Shown here piece by piece: positions 1 to 5,519 of a stretch of DNA of 7,298 nt. The DNA lies in assembly GCA_913056475.1 (NCBI GenBank), contig CAJXMS010000110.1, positions 1 to 7,298 of the forward strand. The letters are read 5' to 3'. This DNA is from an uncultured Bacteroidota bacterium (lineage in GTDB: Bacteria; Bacteroidota; Bacteroidia; Flavobacteriales; Schleiferiaceae). The notes under the pieces were generated by a model. That model had not been told where the DNA came from. It ran no database searches and saw nothing but the letters and a program-made list of their open reading frames with translations. The first letter of the stretch is position 1. Each line of letters opens with the position of its first letter. Both the position numbers and the translations under genes were made by a program.

Positions 1-605
1 CGTTTAAAGCGAAAGGGCCCCGTCCCTACGGGATGCCGGCGAAAGTCGCTGCCGTACTTTTCGATGGCTTCCCGGGGCACCACCGAGCAGTACTTCATGG
101 TAAGTAAGCCTAAAAAAGGCGAAAAGGGCTGTTTGAGGCGTATATCCAGGGTGGTATCGTTTACCGCCCGGTACCCGGCCACGTTCTTGAAAACCCAGGC
201 TCCCGGCGCGGCCAGGGCCTCCCTGGTGAGGCGGTCGAAGCTGTACACAAAATCCGGGGCAGTGACCCGGCGCTGGGGCAGGCTGTCAAAGCAGGGGTCA
301 GCATGAAAATACACGTCGTCCCGCAGGTAAAAGCGATAGGTATGGCCAGAATCCCTCACCTCCCATCGCTGCGCGATGGCCGGCTTTACCCGCAGCTGAT
401 CATCCATCTGAACCAGGCCGTTGAAGAGCTGATGTACCGCCCAGATATGGGCCTGATTGCGCGCAAAGGCGGGATCCAACGAACCGATCCCGGCGGATTC
501 GTTGTAGCGAAAGATGGTCTGTGGATCGCGCTCGGGAGGGCCGCTGCAGGCGGCGAGCAAGACCAGGAGCCAGCTGCCCGACAAAAGAGTTGAAAAACGC
601 TTCAT
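1..605 (-). CDS. ABC-transporter solute-binding lipoprotein, family 5 (OppA/DppA type), C-terminal part outside the window
   Basis: This is the N-terminal 201 residues of a periplasmic-side solute-binding lipoprotein; family members usually exceed 500 residues and bind peptides, nickel or other solutes for an ABC importer. The start MKRF is followed by a hydrophobic segment and the lipobox LLAAC, with Cys20 as the predicted lipidated residue. The mature part opens with FRYNESAGIGSLDPAFARN (residues 32-50), the usual 'sets out what it binds' opening of this family. Further matches are LFNGLVQMDD (60-69), a strand pair around YRFYLRDDVYFHAD (90-103), APDFVYSF (116-123), and the family signature VGTGPFRF (193-200) next to the edge. 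The reading frame is open to base 1, so it is cut by the window and not broken. It begins 45 bases after the DUF6745-type gene and has its own promoter-like element. The substrate cannot be judged from this part; a peptide is the default inference. Confidence 0.92.
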   Translation of the reverse strand, partial: MKRFSTLLSGSWLLVLLAACSGPPERDPQTIFRYNESAGIGSLDPAFARNQAHIWAVHQLFNGLVQMDDQLRVKPAIAQRWEVRDSGHTYRFYLRDDVYFHADPCFDSLPQRRVTAPDFVYSFDRLTREALAAPGAWVFKNVAGYRAVNDTTLDIRLKQPFSPFLGLLTMKYCSVVPREAIEKYGSDFRRHPVGTGPFRFK

Positions 606-612
606 AGAGGGT

Positions 613-620
613 CAAAGGTA
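613..620 (-). promoter_or_regulatory. Bacteroidota -7 promoter element (TAnnTTTG) before the solute-binding lipoprotein
   Basis: On the minus strand the sequence reads TACCTTTG, an exact match to the Bacteroidota consensus TAnnTTTG, and it lies inside the 45-base gap between two genes. I see no TTG about 19-20 bases upstream for the -33 element. The element ends only 7 bases before the ATG at 605, so a transcript from it would have a leader of a few bases or none. It could also be a chance match, because an 8-base pattern with six fixed positions occurs often. Confidence 0.45.
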
Positions 621-650
621 GCAGCTTTGGGCGGGTATAGCTTCGGGCGC

Positions 651-1619
651 TTAGGTTTCTTTTTCGGGCCGGTAAGCCGCCGCCTCTTTTCCAAAAGTCC
701 AGGCTACTGCCGCCCATACATTCTCCAAATGGGGCGGTACGCAGAGGTAATAAATCCGCTGGGTGGTGGGACAGGTAACCCGGGCAAATTGCAGTGGCTC
801 GCCCGCTATATCGTCCCCATGCGCGGTCCGCAGCAGTTGCTGCCGCCGGCCCTGCAGGTCGGTATCCGCATCTACTTCCTGAAGATCAAATAATTCCGAA
901 AAGCGTTCCGCGCCCAGTCGTTCCTGGTAGCAGCGACGTACCTCCGCGTTGCGTTCCTGCATGACCTCGGCGCGGGTCACGGTCTCGGGATTTTCGATGA
1001 GCTGTTCCGGCACGGGCACCCCGTGCCAGTAATACAGGGCCCCTCCCTCCCATCGCAGCGCGGGGCCCTCCTCCGCATGCCATTGACCGGCGGCATTCCT
1101 GCGTACTTCCTGGGGCACCATACAGCCCACAAAGGTTTCCTCGTAAGCGGCGCCGTAGAGCAATCCTCCTTTTACGGCCTGGTCCAGCCCGGCCGGCGCC
1201 TTTTCCCTTTCCAGCCAGACGGCGTCATACCAGTGGGGATGTTGATCGGGAGCCTGCCAGGCTTGTCCGCGTTTTTGGGACTCTTTTTCTACGGCCCCAT
1301 CCAGTTGTTCCCGGCAGGCACGCGCCCGCTCAAAATGCGCCGCTGCCGGGACTGCCTCGGGGGGATCCGCGTGTCTCATTTCCTGTACCCGGCGCCAGAT
1401 CTCCTGCGAAAGGCCCGCCCGTCCCTTCTGAGTTTCACGCGCGCCCTCCACTGCCCGGCTCCATTCCCAGGGCGTATCACATAATATTATGGTGGGGCGT
1501 TTGCGTTGGAGCTGCTCATACATTTGGCCTACGGCCAAATGTACTTCCTCGCGGCTGCGACGGGGACGCAACAATTCCCGTCCTTCCTCAGCGAGCAAAA
1601 GATCCAGCAGCGTACTCAA
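651..1619 (-). CDS. DUF6745-type protein of unknown function (322 aa)
   Basis: I recognise this as related to the DUF6745 family, which has no known function. Near the N-terminus PTIILCDTPWEW (42-53) corresponds to the family's conserved proline/'CDSP' segment. The central core runs from RNAAGQWHAEEGPALRWEGG (174-193) into ALYYWHGVPVPEQLI (194-208), the most characteristic stretch. It is followed by VMQERNAEVRRCYQERLGAE (219-238) and a C-terminal block with YYLCVPPH (290-297) and AVAWTFG (304-310). No signal peptide or membrane segment is visible, so it should be cytoplasmic; residues 60-150 are charged, low in hydrophobics and poorly conserved. The start is TTG, overlapping the TGA stop of the upstream gene (TTGA), which suggests translational coupling; an internal ATG at residue 33 would cut into the conserved N-terminal region. 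The neighbour on the upstream side is the RQGDVL protein, a pairing I believe recurs in other genomes. Confidence 0.8.
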   Translation of the reverse strand: MSTLLDLLLAEEGRELLRPRRSREEVHLAVGQMYEQLQRKRPTIILCDTPWEWSRAVEGARETQKGRAGLSQEIWRRVQEMRHADPPEAVPAAAHFERARACREQLDGAVEKESQKRGQAWQAPDQHPHWYDAVWLEREKAPAGLDQAVKGGLLYGAAYEETFVGCMVPQEVRRNAAGQWHAEEGPALRWEGGALYYWHGVPVPEQLIENPETVTRAEVMQERNAEVRRCYQERLGAERFSELFDLQEVDADTDLQGRRQQLLRTAHGDDIAGEPLQFARVTCPTTQRIYYLCVPPHLENVWAAVAWTFGKEAAAYRPEKET

Positions 1620-1960
1620 TCCTGCAGTATTTGGATAACGCGGGCGTAGGGATTGTACTCTCGCTGGCGTAAAACGCGGTAACGTCCCGCCGGCAGCGGG
1701 ATGGGGGCATGTTCACGGGTAGGCTGCCCGGTTTCGGTATGGCGGTGCTCAATCACCGCGTTATCGCTCACTTCCAGGTAATGGGTTACCAGGTTTTCCG
1801 GGCCAAAGTGGGGATTCTCATGGATACTTACCTCTCCTTCCACAAAGTGTCCGTGGTAGCGGCCTTCGCCCCGAACGAGCAAACGCTCCTCGGTGGGCCG
1901 GGATTCTTCATTGATCTCAGCTATCGCCTCTATCAGCACGTCTCCTTGTCTTACTTGCAT
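1616..1960 (-). CDS. Small RQGDVL-type protein, probable partner of the DUF6745 protein (114 aa)
   Basis: This is a small soluble protein of unknown function. It opens with QVRQGDVLIEAI (2-13), continues with a GEGRYHGHF segment (31-39), and ends with REHAPIPLPAGRYRVLRQRE (82-101) followed by YNPY. I know this pattern (RQGDVL at the front, a G-H-H turn, then H-x-PI-LP-G-Y-V-QREY) from short proteins of bacteria and phages that lack a functional name. Histidines are frequent and several sit in the patterned parts (36, 38, 47, 51, 60, 72, 74, 84), so a metal-binding beta-sandwich is conceivable, but that is inference only. The ATG at 1960 is 5 bases after the stop of the membrane-protein gene. 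Its own TGA overlaps the TTG start of the DUF6745 gene by two bases, so the pair should be made together. Confidence 0.78.
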   Translation of the reverse strand: MQVRQGDVLIEAIAEINEESRPTEERLLVRGEGRYHGHFVEGEVSIHENPHFGPENLVTHYLEVSDNAVIEHRHTETGQPTREHAPIPLPAGRYRVLRQREYNPYARVIQILQD

Positions 1961-1965
1961 GGCTC

Positions 1966-2355
1966 TTAGGATTTATAAAGAGGGCTAACCGCCGAAGCGG
2001 GCTTTCGGTTTGCCCAAAGATAAAAAAGGAAGGTTCCCAGGCCATAAGCCAGTATATCCCAGGGGTCGGCGTAGTGGCGCGCATCAAAAAGGGGTAAAAG
2101 CCCCTCAAAAAGCATACTGTACCAGAGCACAAACCAGAGGCCCCAGCTGCGGGGTAGGCCCCACTGAGGGTCGCCGGGCACTACCGTGCGTCCCAGCGCG
2201 AGGGCAGGCCCTAATACGATGGCGGGGCAAAGCAGATCGTCCAGGTAGCTGTGCAGCAATACGTAGGAGTGATAGGGCGCCCAGAGGTAATGACCGGCAA
2301 ACAGGAGGAAAGCCAGGTAACTGAAGGGCGGTATGGCGCGCAGAAAATTTTTCAT
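1966..2355 (-). CDS. Small integral membrane protein, about four helices (129 aa)
   Basis: This is a short hydrophobic protein with predicted membrane helices near residues 10-27, 41-57, 71-88 and 99-115. It has no cleavable signal, and its tail (WANRKPASAVSPLYKS) is polar. Conserved-looking acidic residues sit at helix ends: SYLDDLLCP (36-44), LFDARHYADPWDILAYGLG (89-107). The last stretch resembles the D-x-x-D-x-x-x-Y-x-x-G pattern of VanZ-like small membrane proteins. Similar Bacteroidota proteins are sometimes labelled 'magnesium citrate secondary transporter', a name I would not trust for a protein of this size. The start is ATG at 2355, 3 bases after the stop of the zinc-ribbon gene, and the stop is 5 bases before the RQGDVL gene, so it sits in the middle of a tight operon. 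Its function is not known. Confidence 0.82.
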   Translation of the reverse strand: MKNFLRAIPPFSYLAFLLFAGHYLWAPYHSYVLLHSYLDDLLCPAIVLGPALALGRTVVPGDPQWGLPRSWGLWFVLWYSMLFEGLLPLFDARHYADPWDILAYGLGTFLFYLWANRKPASAVSPLYKS

Positions 2356-2358
2356 CTT

Positions 2359-2628
2359 TTAATGGACGGTAGAGCTGGCTATGGCGCCTATGAGGCTTAT
2401 AAAAGCGGTAAAGATGAGCTGAAAGAAGCGCAAAACGTGGATCGCTCCCCGGCGCCAGTAGGGATCGTCCGGGTGGATCTCGGGTACGGGAAAGGAGCGA
2501 AACTGCCGCCCGGCCTCGATTTTGGCCGCCTGCTGTTCGGTTTGGTGCAGATCGTAGCGGCAATAGGCACAGCATTCTTTATCACCATCGGTCCAGAGCG
2601 CACATTGGGGACAACGGATGGCTTTCAT
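2359..2628 (-). CDS. Zinc-ribbon protein with one C-terminal membrane helix (89 aa)
   Basis: The N-terminus carries a compact zinc ribbon, CPQC (6-9) and CAYC (20-23), separated by ten residues; an extra Cys19 adjoins the second pair. A charged linker (residues 24-55, with HQTEQQAAKIEAG) leads to PEIHPDDPYWRRG (49-61) and then one hydrophobic helix of about 63-84 ending in a short polar tail. The layout suggests a tail-anchored protein with the metal-binding head in the cytoplasm. Proteins of this plan are common in Bacteroidota and uncharacterised. The ATG at 2628 begins the four-gene run; it lies 63 bases after the aminotransferase stop with no clear promoter or strong terminator between, so readthrough from the aminotransferase is plausible. 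Nothing in the sequence tells what the ribbon binds. Confidence 0.83.
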   Translation of the reverse strand: MKAIRCPQCALWTDGDKECCAYCRYDLHQTEQQAAKIEAGRQFRSFPVPEIHPDDPYWRRGAIHVLRFFQLIFTAFISLIGAIASSTVH

Positions 2629-2683
2629 AGGGCTGGATTTTGCTTGTTTTTAAAACCGTTAAACAGAGGGCTGGTTTACCCGT

Positions 2684-2700
2684 CCGGGCTTTTAGCCCAG
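2684..2700 (-). other. Small hairpin around the aminotransferase stop codon
   Basis: The minus strand reads CTGGGCT-AAA-AGCCCGG, a seven-pair stem (one T-G wobble) with a three-base loop. The stop codon TAA spans the last stem base and the loop. No run of T follows, so it does not qualify as an intrinsic terminator. It could protect a processed 3' end or partly insulate the aminotransferase from the downstream run, or it could be chance. Confidence 0.4.
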
Positions 2701-3558
2701 CAAGACGCGGGCGTTGAGTTTTTTGGTGAGTTCCTGGGCCACCGTGTTTTGGTAGGATTTTTTGCGGTATTGGGCGGTCCACCGAAGCCCCCGGATCACG
2801 TTGGTAAAGAAAAGTTCCTGGGCCTTTTGCAGGGCAAAGGGGTTAAAGCTTTCTTCTTTTACCGTGTAACCTTGCTCTTCGGCCAACTCGATGATTTGCT
2901 TGCGCATGACGCCTTTCAGGCAGCCATCGGCCAGCGGTGGTGTTAACAGTTCCCCTGCTTTATTAACCATAAAAACATTGCCACTGATGCCTTCGATGAC
3001 GGCTTTTTTTTCATTGAGCAGCAGACATTCGTCGAGATCATTTTCCTTCCGGAATACGGAGGCCACCGTATAAAGCTGGGCGCTACTGGTCTTGAGATTG
3101 GAAAAGAGCCCCGAGAGCTTGAAGAAGTCTTTGTAGAGGTCTACCTGATAGCCCTTATCGTTGAGGGTATAGGTAGCTTCATTAAGGGGTTCTGCGGTGA
3201 TGAGGCAGTCTACATCGGGGTTTGTGGGGGTGTAGTAGCCGCCGGCTTTCCGAATTACCAGGATCTTAACCCGGGCGTGACCTTGTTCTAGCTTATTGGC
3301 CTCGAGGGTTTTTTCTATTTCGGTTTCCAGGTATTCGGGTGAGAAGTGCATGGGGATCTCCATGCGCACCAGGCGCATGGAGGCCATCAGGCGGAAATAA
3401 TGGTCTTCCCAAAAATAAATTTTGCCCCTTCCTACCCGGAGGGTTTCAAACATGCCATCTCCGTAATGGAGCCCCCGGTTATTTAAGTTTAGCGGAAGCT
3501 CTGGGCGGGTATGTATCTTTCCGTTGAAATTATAGGCTGGCTGGGTAGCTACGCTCAT
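2692..3558 (-). CDS. Class IV aminotransferase (PLP fold type IV; IlvE/PabC/D-amino-acid aminotransferase superfamily)
   Basis: This is a complete 288-residue cytoplasmic enzyme of the pyridoxal-phosphate fold type IV group, of the usual length for PabC and branched-chain or D-amino-acid aminotransferases. The opening NRGLHYGDGMFETLRV (27-42) is the family's substrate-side motif. Lys156 in NLKTSSAQL (154-162) aligns with the lysine that forms the Schiff base with PLP, and Glu189 in VIEGISGNVFMV (187-198) with the glutamate that contacts the pyridine nitrogen. LADGCLKGVMRK (209-220) is the phosphate-binding turn and FFTNVIRGLRW (250-260) the C-terminal signature. Residues thought to decide between branched-chain amino acid transamination and aminodeoxychorismate lyase (folate) activity cannot be read safely by eye, so no symbol is given. 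The ATG at 3558 starts MSVATQPAYNFNG. It has its own promoter-like element and sits just after the terminator of the hydrolase gene. Confidence 0.93.
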   Translation of the reverse strand: MSVATQPAYNFNGKIHTRPELPLNLNNRGLHYGDGMFETLRVGRGKIYFWEDHYFRLMASMRLVRMEIPMHFSPEYLETEIEKTLEANKLEQGHARVKILVIRKAGGYYTPTNPDVDCLITAEPLNEATYTLNDKGYQVDLYKDFFKLSGLFSNLKTSSAQLYTVASVFRKENDLDECLLLNEKKAVIEGISGNVFMVNKAGELLTPPLADGCLKGVMRKQIIELAEEQGYTVKEESFNPFALQKAQELFFTNVIRGLRWTAQYRKKSYQNTVAQELTKKLNARVLLG

Positions 3559-3613
3559 GGCAATACTTGATTCACATTTGGCCGCAGGCCCCTCCTGAGG
3601 CCCTAACAGGCGG

Positions 3614-3621
3614 CAAAAGTA
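3614..3621 (-). promoter_or_regulatory. Bacteroidota -7 promoter element (TAnnTTTG) for the aminotransferase
   Basis: The minus strand reads TACTTTTG, an exact TAnnTTTG match in an AT-rich pocket (TTTATA directly upstream). It starts only 8 bases after the T-run of the terminator and lies 55 bases before the aminotransferase ATG, giving a leader of about 50 bases. A -33 TTG at the usual 19-20 base spacing is not evident; that spot falls inside the terminator stem. The position between a terminator and a gene start makes this more credible than a random match. Confidence 0.65.
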
Positions 3622-3629
3622 TATAAAGC

Positions 3630-3663
3630 AAAAAAGGCTGCCGGAAAGTTTCCGACAGCCTTT
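3630..3663 (-). terminator. Intrinsic terminator of the T9SS hydrolase gene
   Basis: On the minus strand a 15-base arm (AAAGGCTGTCGGAAA) is separated by one C from its near-perfect complement (TTTCCGGCAGCCTTT); the only irregular pair is a T-G wobble, and the real loop will open a few A-T pairs. It is followed by an uninterrupted run of six T. The stem begins 36 bases after the TAA at 3700-3702. The wobble is tolerated only in the minus-strand transcript (on the plus strand it becomes a C-A mismatch), which agrees with the direction of the genes. Confidence 0.9.
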
Positions 3664-3699
3664 AATTATGGTTTGATGCCCTGAAGCGATTAATGGCTT

Positions 3700-5352
3700 T
3701 TATTCAATCACCAGGCGCCTAACGGTTTTTCCCTTATCGGTTTGCAGGTGCAGGAAATACACGCCGGGGCTCAGGCGGCTCAGGTCGATTTGGCGCTGCC
3801 CATCTGTAAAGGCGCTGCGGATGGCCGGGCGGCCGGTAACGTCTACCACCTCATAGGATTGTAGTTCCAGCGCGGGATCGGTACTACTGAGGCGCAGCGT
3901 TTCCCGGGCGGGATTGGGGTATACAGCCAATTTGGTTTGCAGGTCATACTCCGGGCGGTTTATCAGGTTGAGGGTATGCACCATCCGGGGGGTAATGTAA
4001 TTGAGGATGGTATCCATGTAGGTGCGGCCGAAGCTGGAGGACATATTGGGATTGGAGGCGAGGCCGGCCATGTGGTAAGTGATGGCGGGAGGGCCCGGAT
4101 CGAGCGTGTCCGTGGCAATGGGACCATTGGGATCCCACCACTGCCAGGGAGAACCTACGTTGTTGAAGAGCTGATTGGCCAGGGGCCGGACTACCGGGAA
4201 GAGGCCTTCGGCGTTGCTGCGCACGCTGATGGTGTCAAAGGGCGCGGGATAGATATAGTTATAAGTGACCCCATAGCGACCACGGGCGGCCAGGGTGATG
4301 GGGTCGTTAAAAGACTTATTGAGGAAGGCGTCGTTATTGCCCAGGTTGTTGGCCTTGGGAATAAATACATTGGCTCCGGAAACGTCCACTACGTCGTCTT
4401 GGGTGGTGGGCACTACCACGGTTCCGTCGCCAAAGGGGGCAAAGGGATCGCGGACGGCGTGGACGGACAGCATGGCGGGGCCGCCGGCTTCCAGCCAGGA
4501 GATATCGGCCAGGGCGCCGCCCAGGTTTACGCAGGTATTGATATCGGTGCTCAGACCGTTGTCCTGATAAAGGTTGAGGTTGCCACCCAGGCCTTCGATA
4601 TTACCCACTAGGTTAGAGTCCACAAAGGAGTTGCCGGTTTGGGGATTAGTGAACTTGGGCAGTTCTACTTCCGCCCACTTGTCGAGAGTAGAATAGGCCA
4701 GGGCCACGTAGCCCCCGGAACCTTCCCCCAGGAAGGTGATCTTATCGGGATCGATGCCCAAGTTGGCGGAATCGGCCTTCACCACGCGGACCAGTTCTTT
4801 CATGTCGTGAATGGCGCGGTACACGGCATTGAGGAGTTGGGCTCTCCGCTGAAGTTGGCTGGGGTCCAATGGATTCCAGCCCAGACGGTAGTCGGGGGCA
4901 ATCGCCACAAAGCCGCGACGGGCCAGCTTGCGGCAGGCTACGATCACCGAGCTATCGCGGCGGGTGCCGTTGATCCCGCCATTTACCTGCGGAGGCAGGA
5001 AATTACCGGTATGGAGGTAAACCACTACCGGACGTTGGGCCAGGGTATCGCCGGCCGGCTCGTAAACGTCCATTTTGAGCTCATCTACCTTCACGGAAGT
5101 GGAGGTATCGGTAGGATCATAGAAAGCGGCCGGAATGGGATTCCCCACGGCCAGGGCCGTTTTGATGGTGGTTACTTCCGAGGCTACCGTAGTAGGATCG
5201 GAAAAATCAGAGGTAAGAAAATCGATATTGGTACCGAAAGTAACATCCGTGTTGACTTGAAATTGGGAGAATACTTCCGAGGTGTAACGGTTCTGGCCGA
5301 AAGCCAATCCGGAGAGCAAAAGCAATCCGCTGCATAGTAGTTTTACTTTCAT
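3700..5352 (-). CDS. Secreted alpha/beta-hydrolase-fold protein with T9SS type A sorting domain; nucleophile elbow atypical
   Basis: The 550-residue protein has a signal peptide (MKVKLLCSGLLLLSGLAFGQ, cleavage near residue 19-20), a hydrolase-like region of about residues 85-310, a variable region, and a C-terminal sorting domain of about 474-550. The last contains LAVYPNPARETLRL (475-488), VVDVTGR (502-508) and LSPGVYFLHL (527-536), ending in RRLVIE; such tails direct proteins through the type IX secretion system. The hydrolase signs are MDVYEPAGD (94-102), VVVYLHTGNFLPP (109-121) at the oxyanion position, IAPDYRLGWNP (151-161), the elbow FLGEGSGGYVALAY (207-220), and HAVRDPFAPFGDG (298-310) around a possible catalytic Asp302. 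In carboxylesterases the elbow is GESAGG; here Gly211 takes the serine place and Ser212 is one later, so activity is uncertain. The ATG at 5352 was preferred over an upstream TTG at 5382 because it begins the signal peptide and follows an A-rich leader. Confidence 0.88.
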   Translation of the reverse strand: MKVKLLCSGLLLLSGLAFGQNRYTSEVFSQFQVNTDVTFGTNIDFLTSDFSDPTTVASEVTTIKTALAVGNPIPAAFYDPTDTSTSVKVDELKMDVYEPAGDTLAQRPVVVYLHTGNFLPPQVNGGINGTRRDSSVIVACRKLARRGFVAIAPDYRLGWNPLDPSQLQRRAQLLNAVYRAIHDMKELVRVVKADSANLGIDPDKITFLGEGSGGYVALAYSTLDKWAEVELPKFTNPQTGNSFVDSNLVGNIEGLGGNLNLYQDNGLSTDINTCVNLGGALADISWLEAGGPAMLSVHAVRDPFAPFGDGTVVVPTTQDDVVDVSGANVFIPKANNLGNNDAFLNKSFNDPITLAARGRYGVTYNYIYPAPFDTISVRSNAEGLFPVVRPLANQLFNNVGSPWQWWDPNGPIATDTLDPGPPAITYHMAGLASNPNMSSSFGRTYMDTILNYITPRMVHTLNLINRPEYDLQTKLAVYPNPARETLRLSSTDPALELQSYEVVDVTGRPAIRSAFTDGQRQIDLSRLSPGVYFLHLQTDKGKTVRRLVIE

Positions 5353-5519
5353 AGTTGTTGTCTTGTTAGTTACGCCTGGCAAGGTATAAAAATTCTCGGC
5401 TGCTATTTCACGGCCGTTCAGGGATTTGCAAACGGGATAGAAGGCACGGGTAGTGGGAAAAAGATTCTGGGCGCTTGTTGCTGCTGGTGCCCTCCCCTTA
5501 ACGCTGGTCCTACAGCCGC
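5353..5519 (-). other. Intergenic leader between the TonB receptor and the secreted hydrolase
   Basis: This is 167 bases without a credible gene. Just before the hydrolase ATG the minus strand is A-rich (AACAAGACAACAACT), the kind of leader common in Bacteroidota, which rarely use strong Shine-Dalgarno sequences. The closest -7 match, TACCTTGC, lacks one T of TAnnTTTG and has no -33 partner at the right distance. Nearer the receptor stop there is only a weak GGGC/GCCC pairing. Whether the hydrolase has its own promoter or is read through from the receptor gene cannot be decided from sequence alone. Confidence 0.5.

Noticed and set aside
651..2628. Toxin-antitoxin, phage or defence island
   Set aside because: No nuclease, NTPase, toxin, integrase or repeat signature is seen, and base composition looks like that of the flanking genes.
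2251..2946. 231-codon open frame on the plus strand
   Set aside because: It runs across parts of three well-supported minus-strand genes and the gaps between them, with no domain and no promoter or leader of its own.
3937..5337. Two long open frames on the plus strand (3937-4611 and 4639-5337), each over 220 codons
   Set aside because: They lie wholly opposite the hydrolase gene, whose signal peptide, hydrolase motifs and sorting domain are clear. Their products are Gly/Val/Ile-rich with no recognisable domain, as expected for antisense shadows in GC-rich DNA.
5353..5382. Upstream TTG start adding ten residues to the secreted hydrolase
   Set aside because: The added residues (MPGVTNKTTT) would put a polar stretch before the signal peptide; the ATG at 5352 gives a standard n-region and hydrophobic core.
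5383..5400. Possible -7 promoter element (TACCTTGC) for the hydrolase
   Set aside because: It misses one base of TAnnTTTG and has no -33 TTG at the right distance, so the match is not above chance.
5458..5492. Possible terminator after the TonB receptor (GGGC/GCCC with a later T-run)
   Set aside because: Only four pairs before a mismatch, a large loop and seven bases between stem and T-run make this too weak to call.
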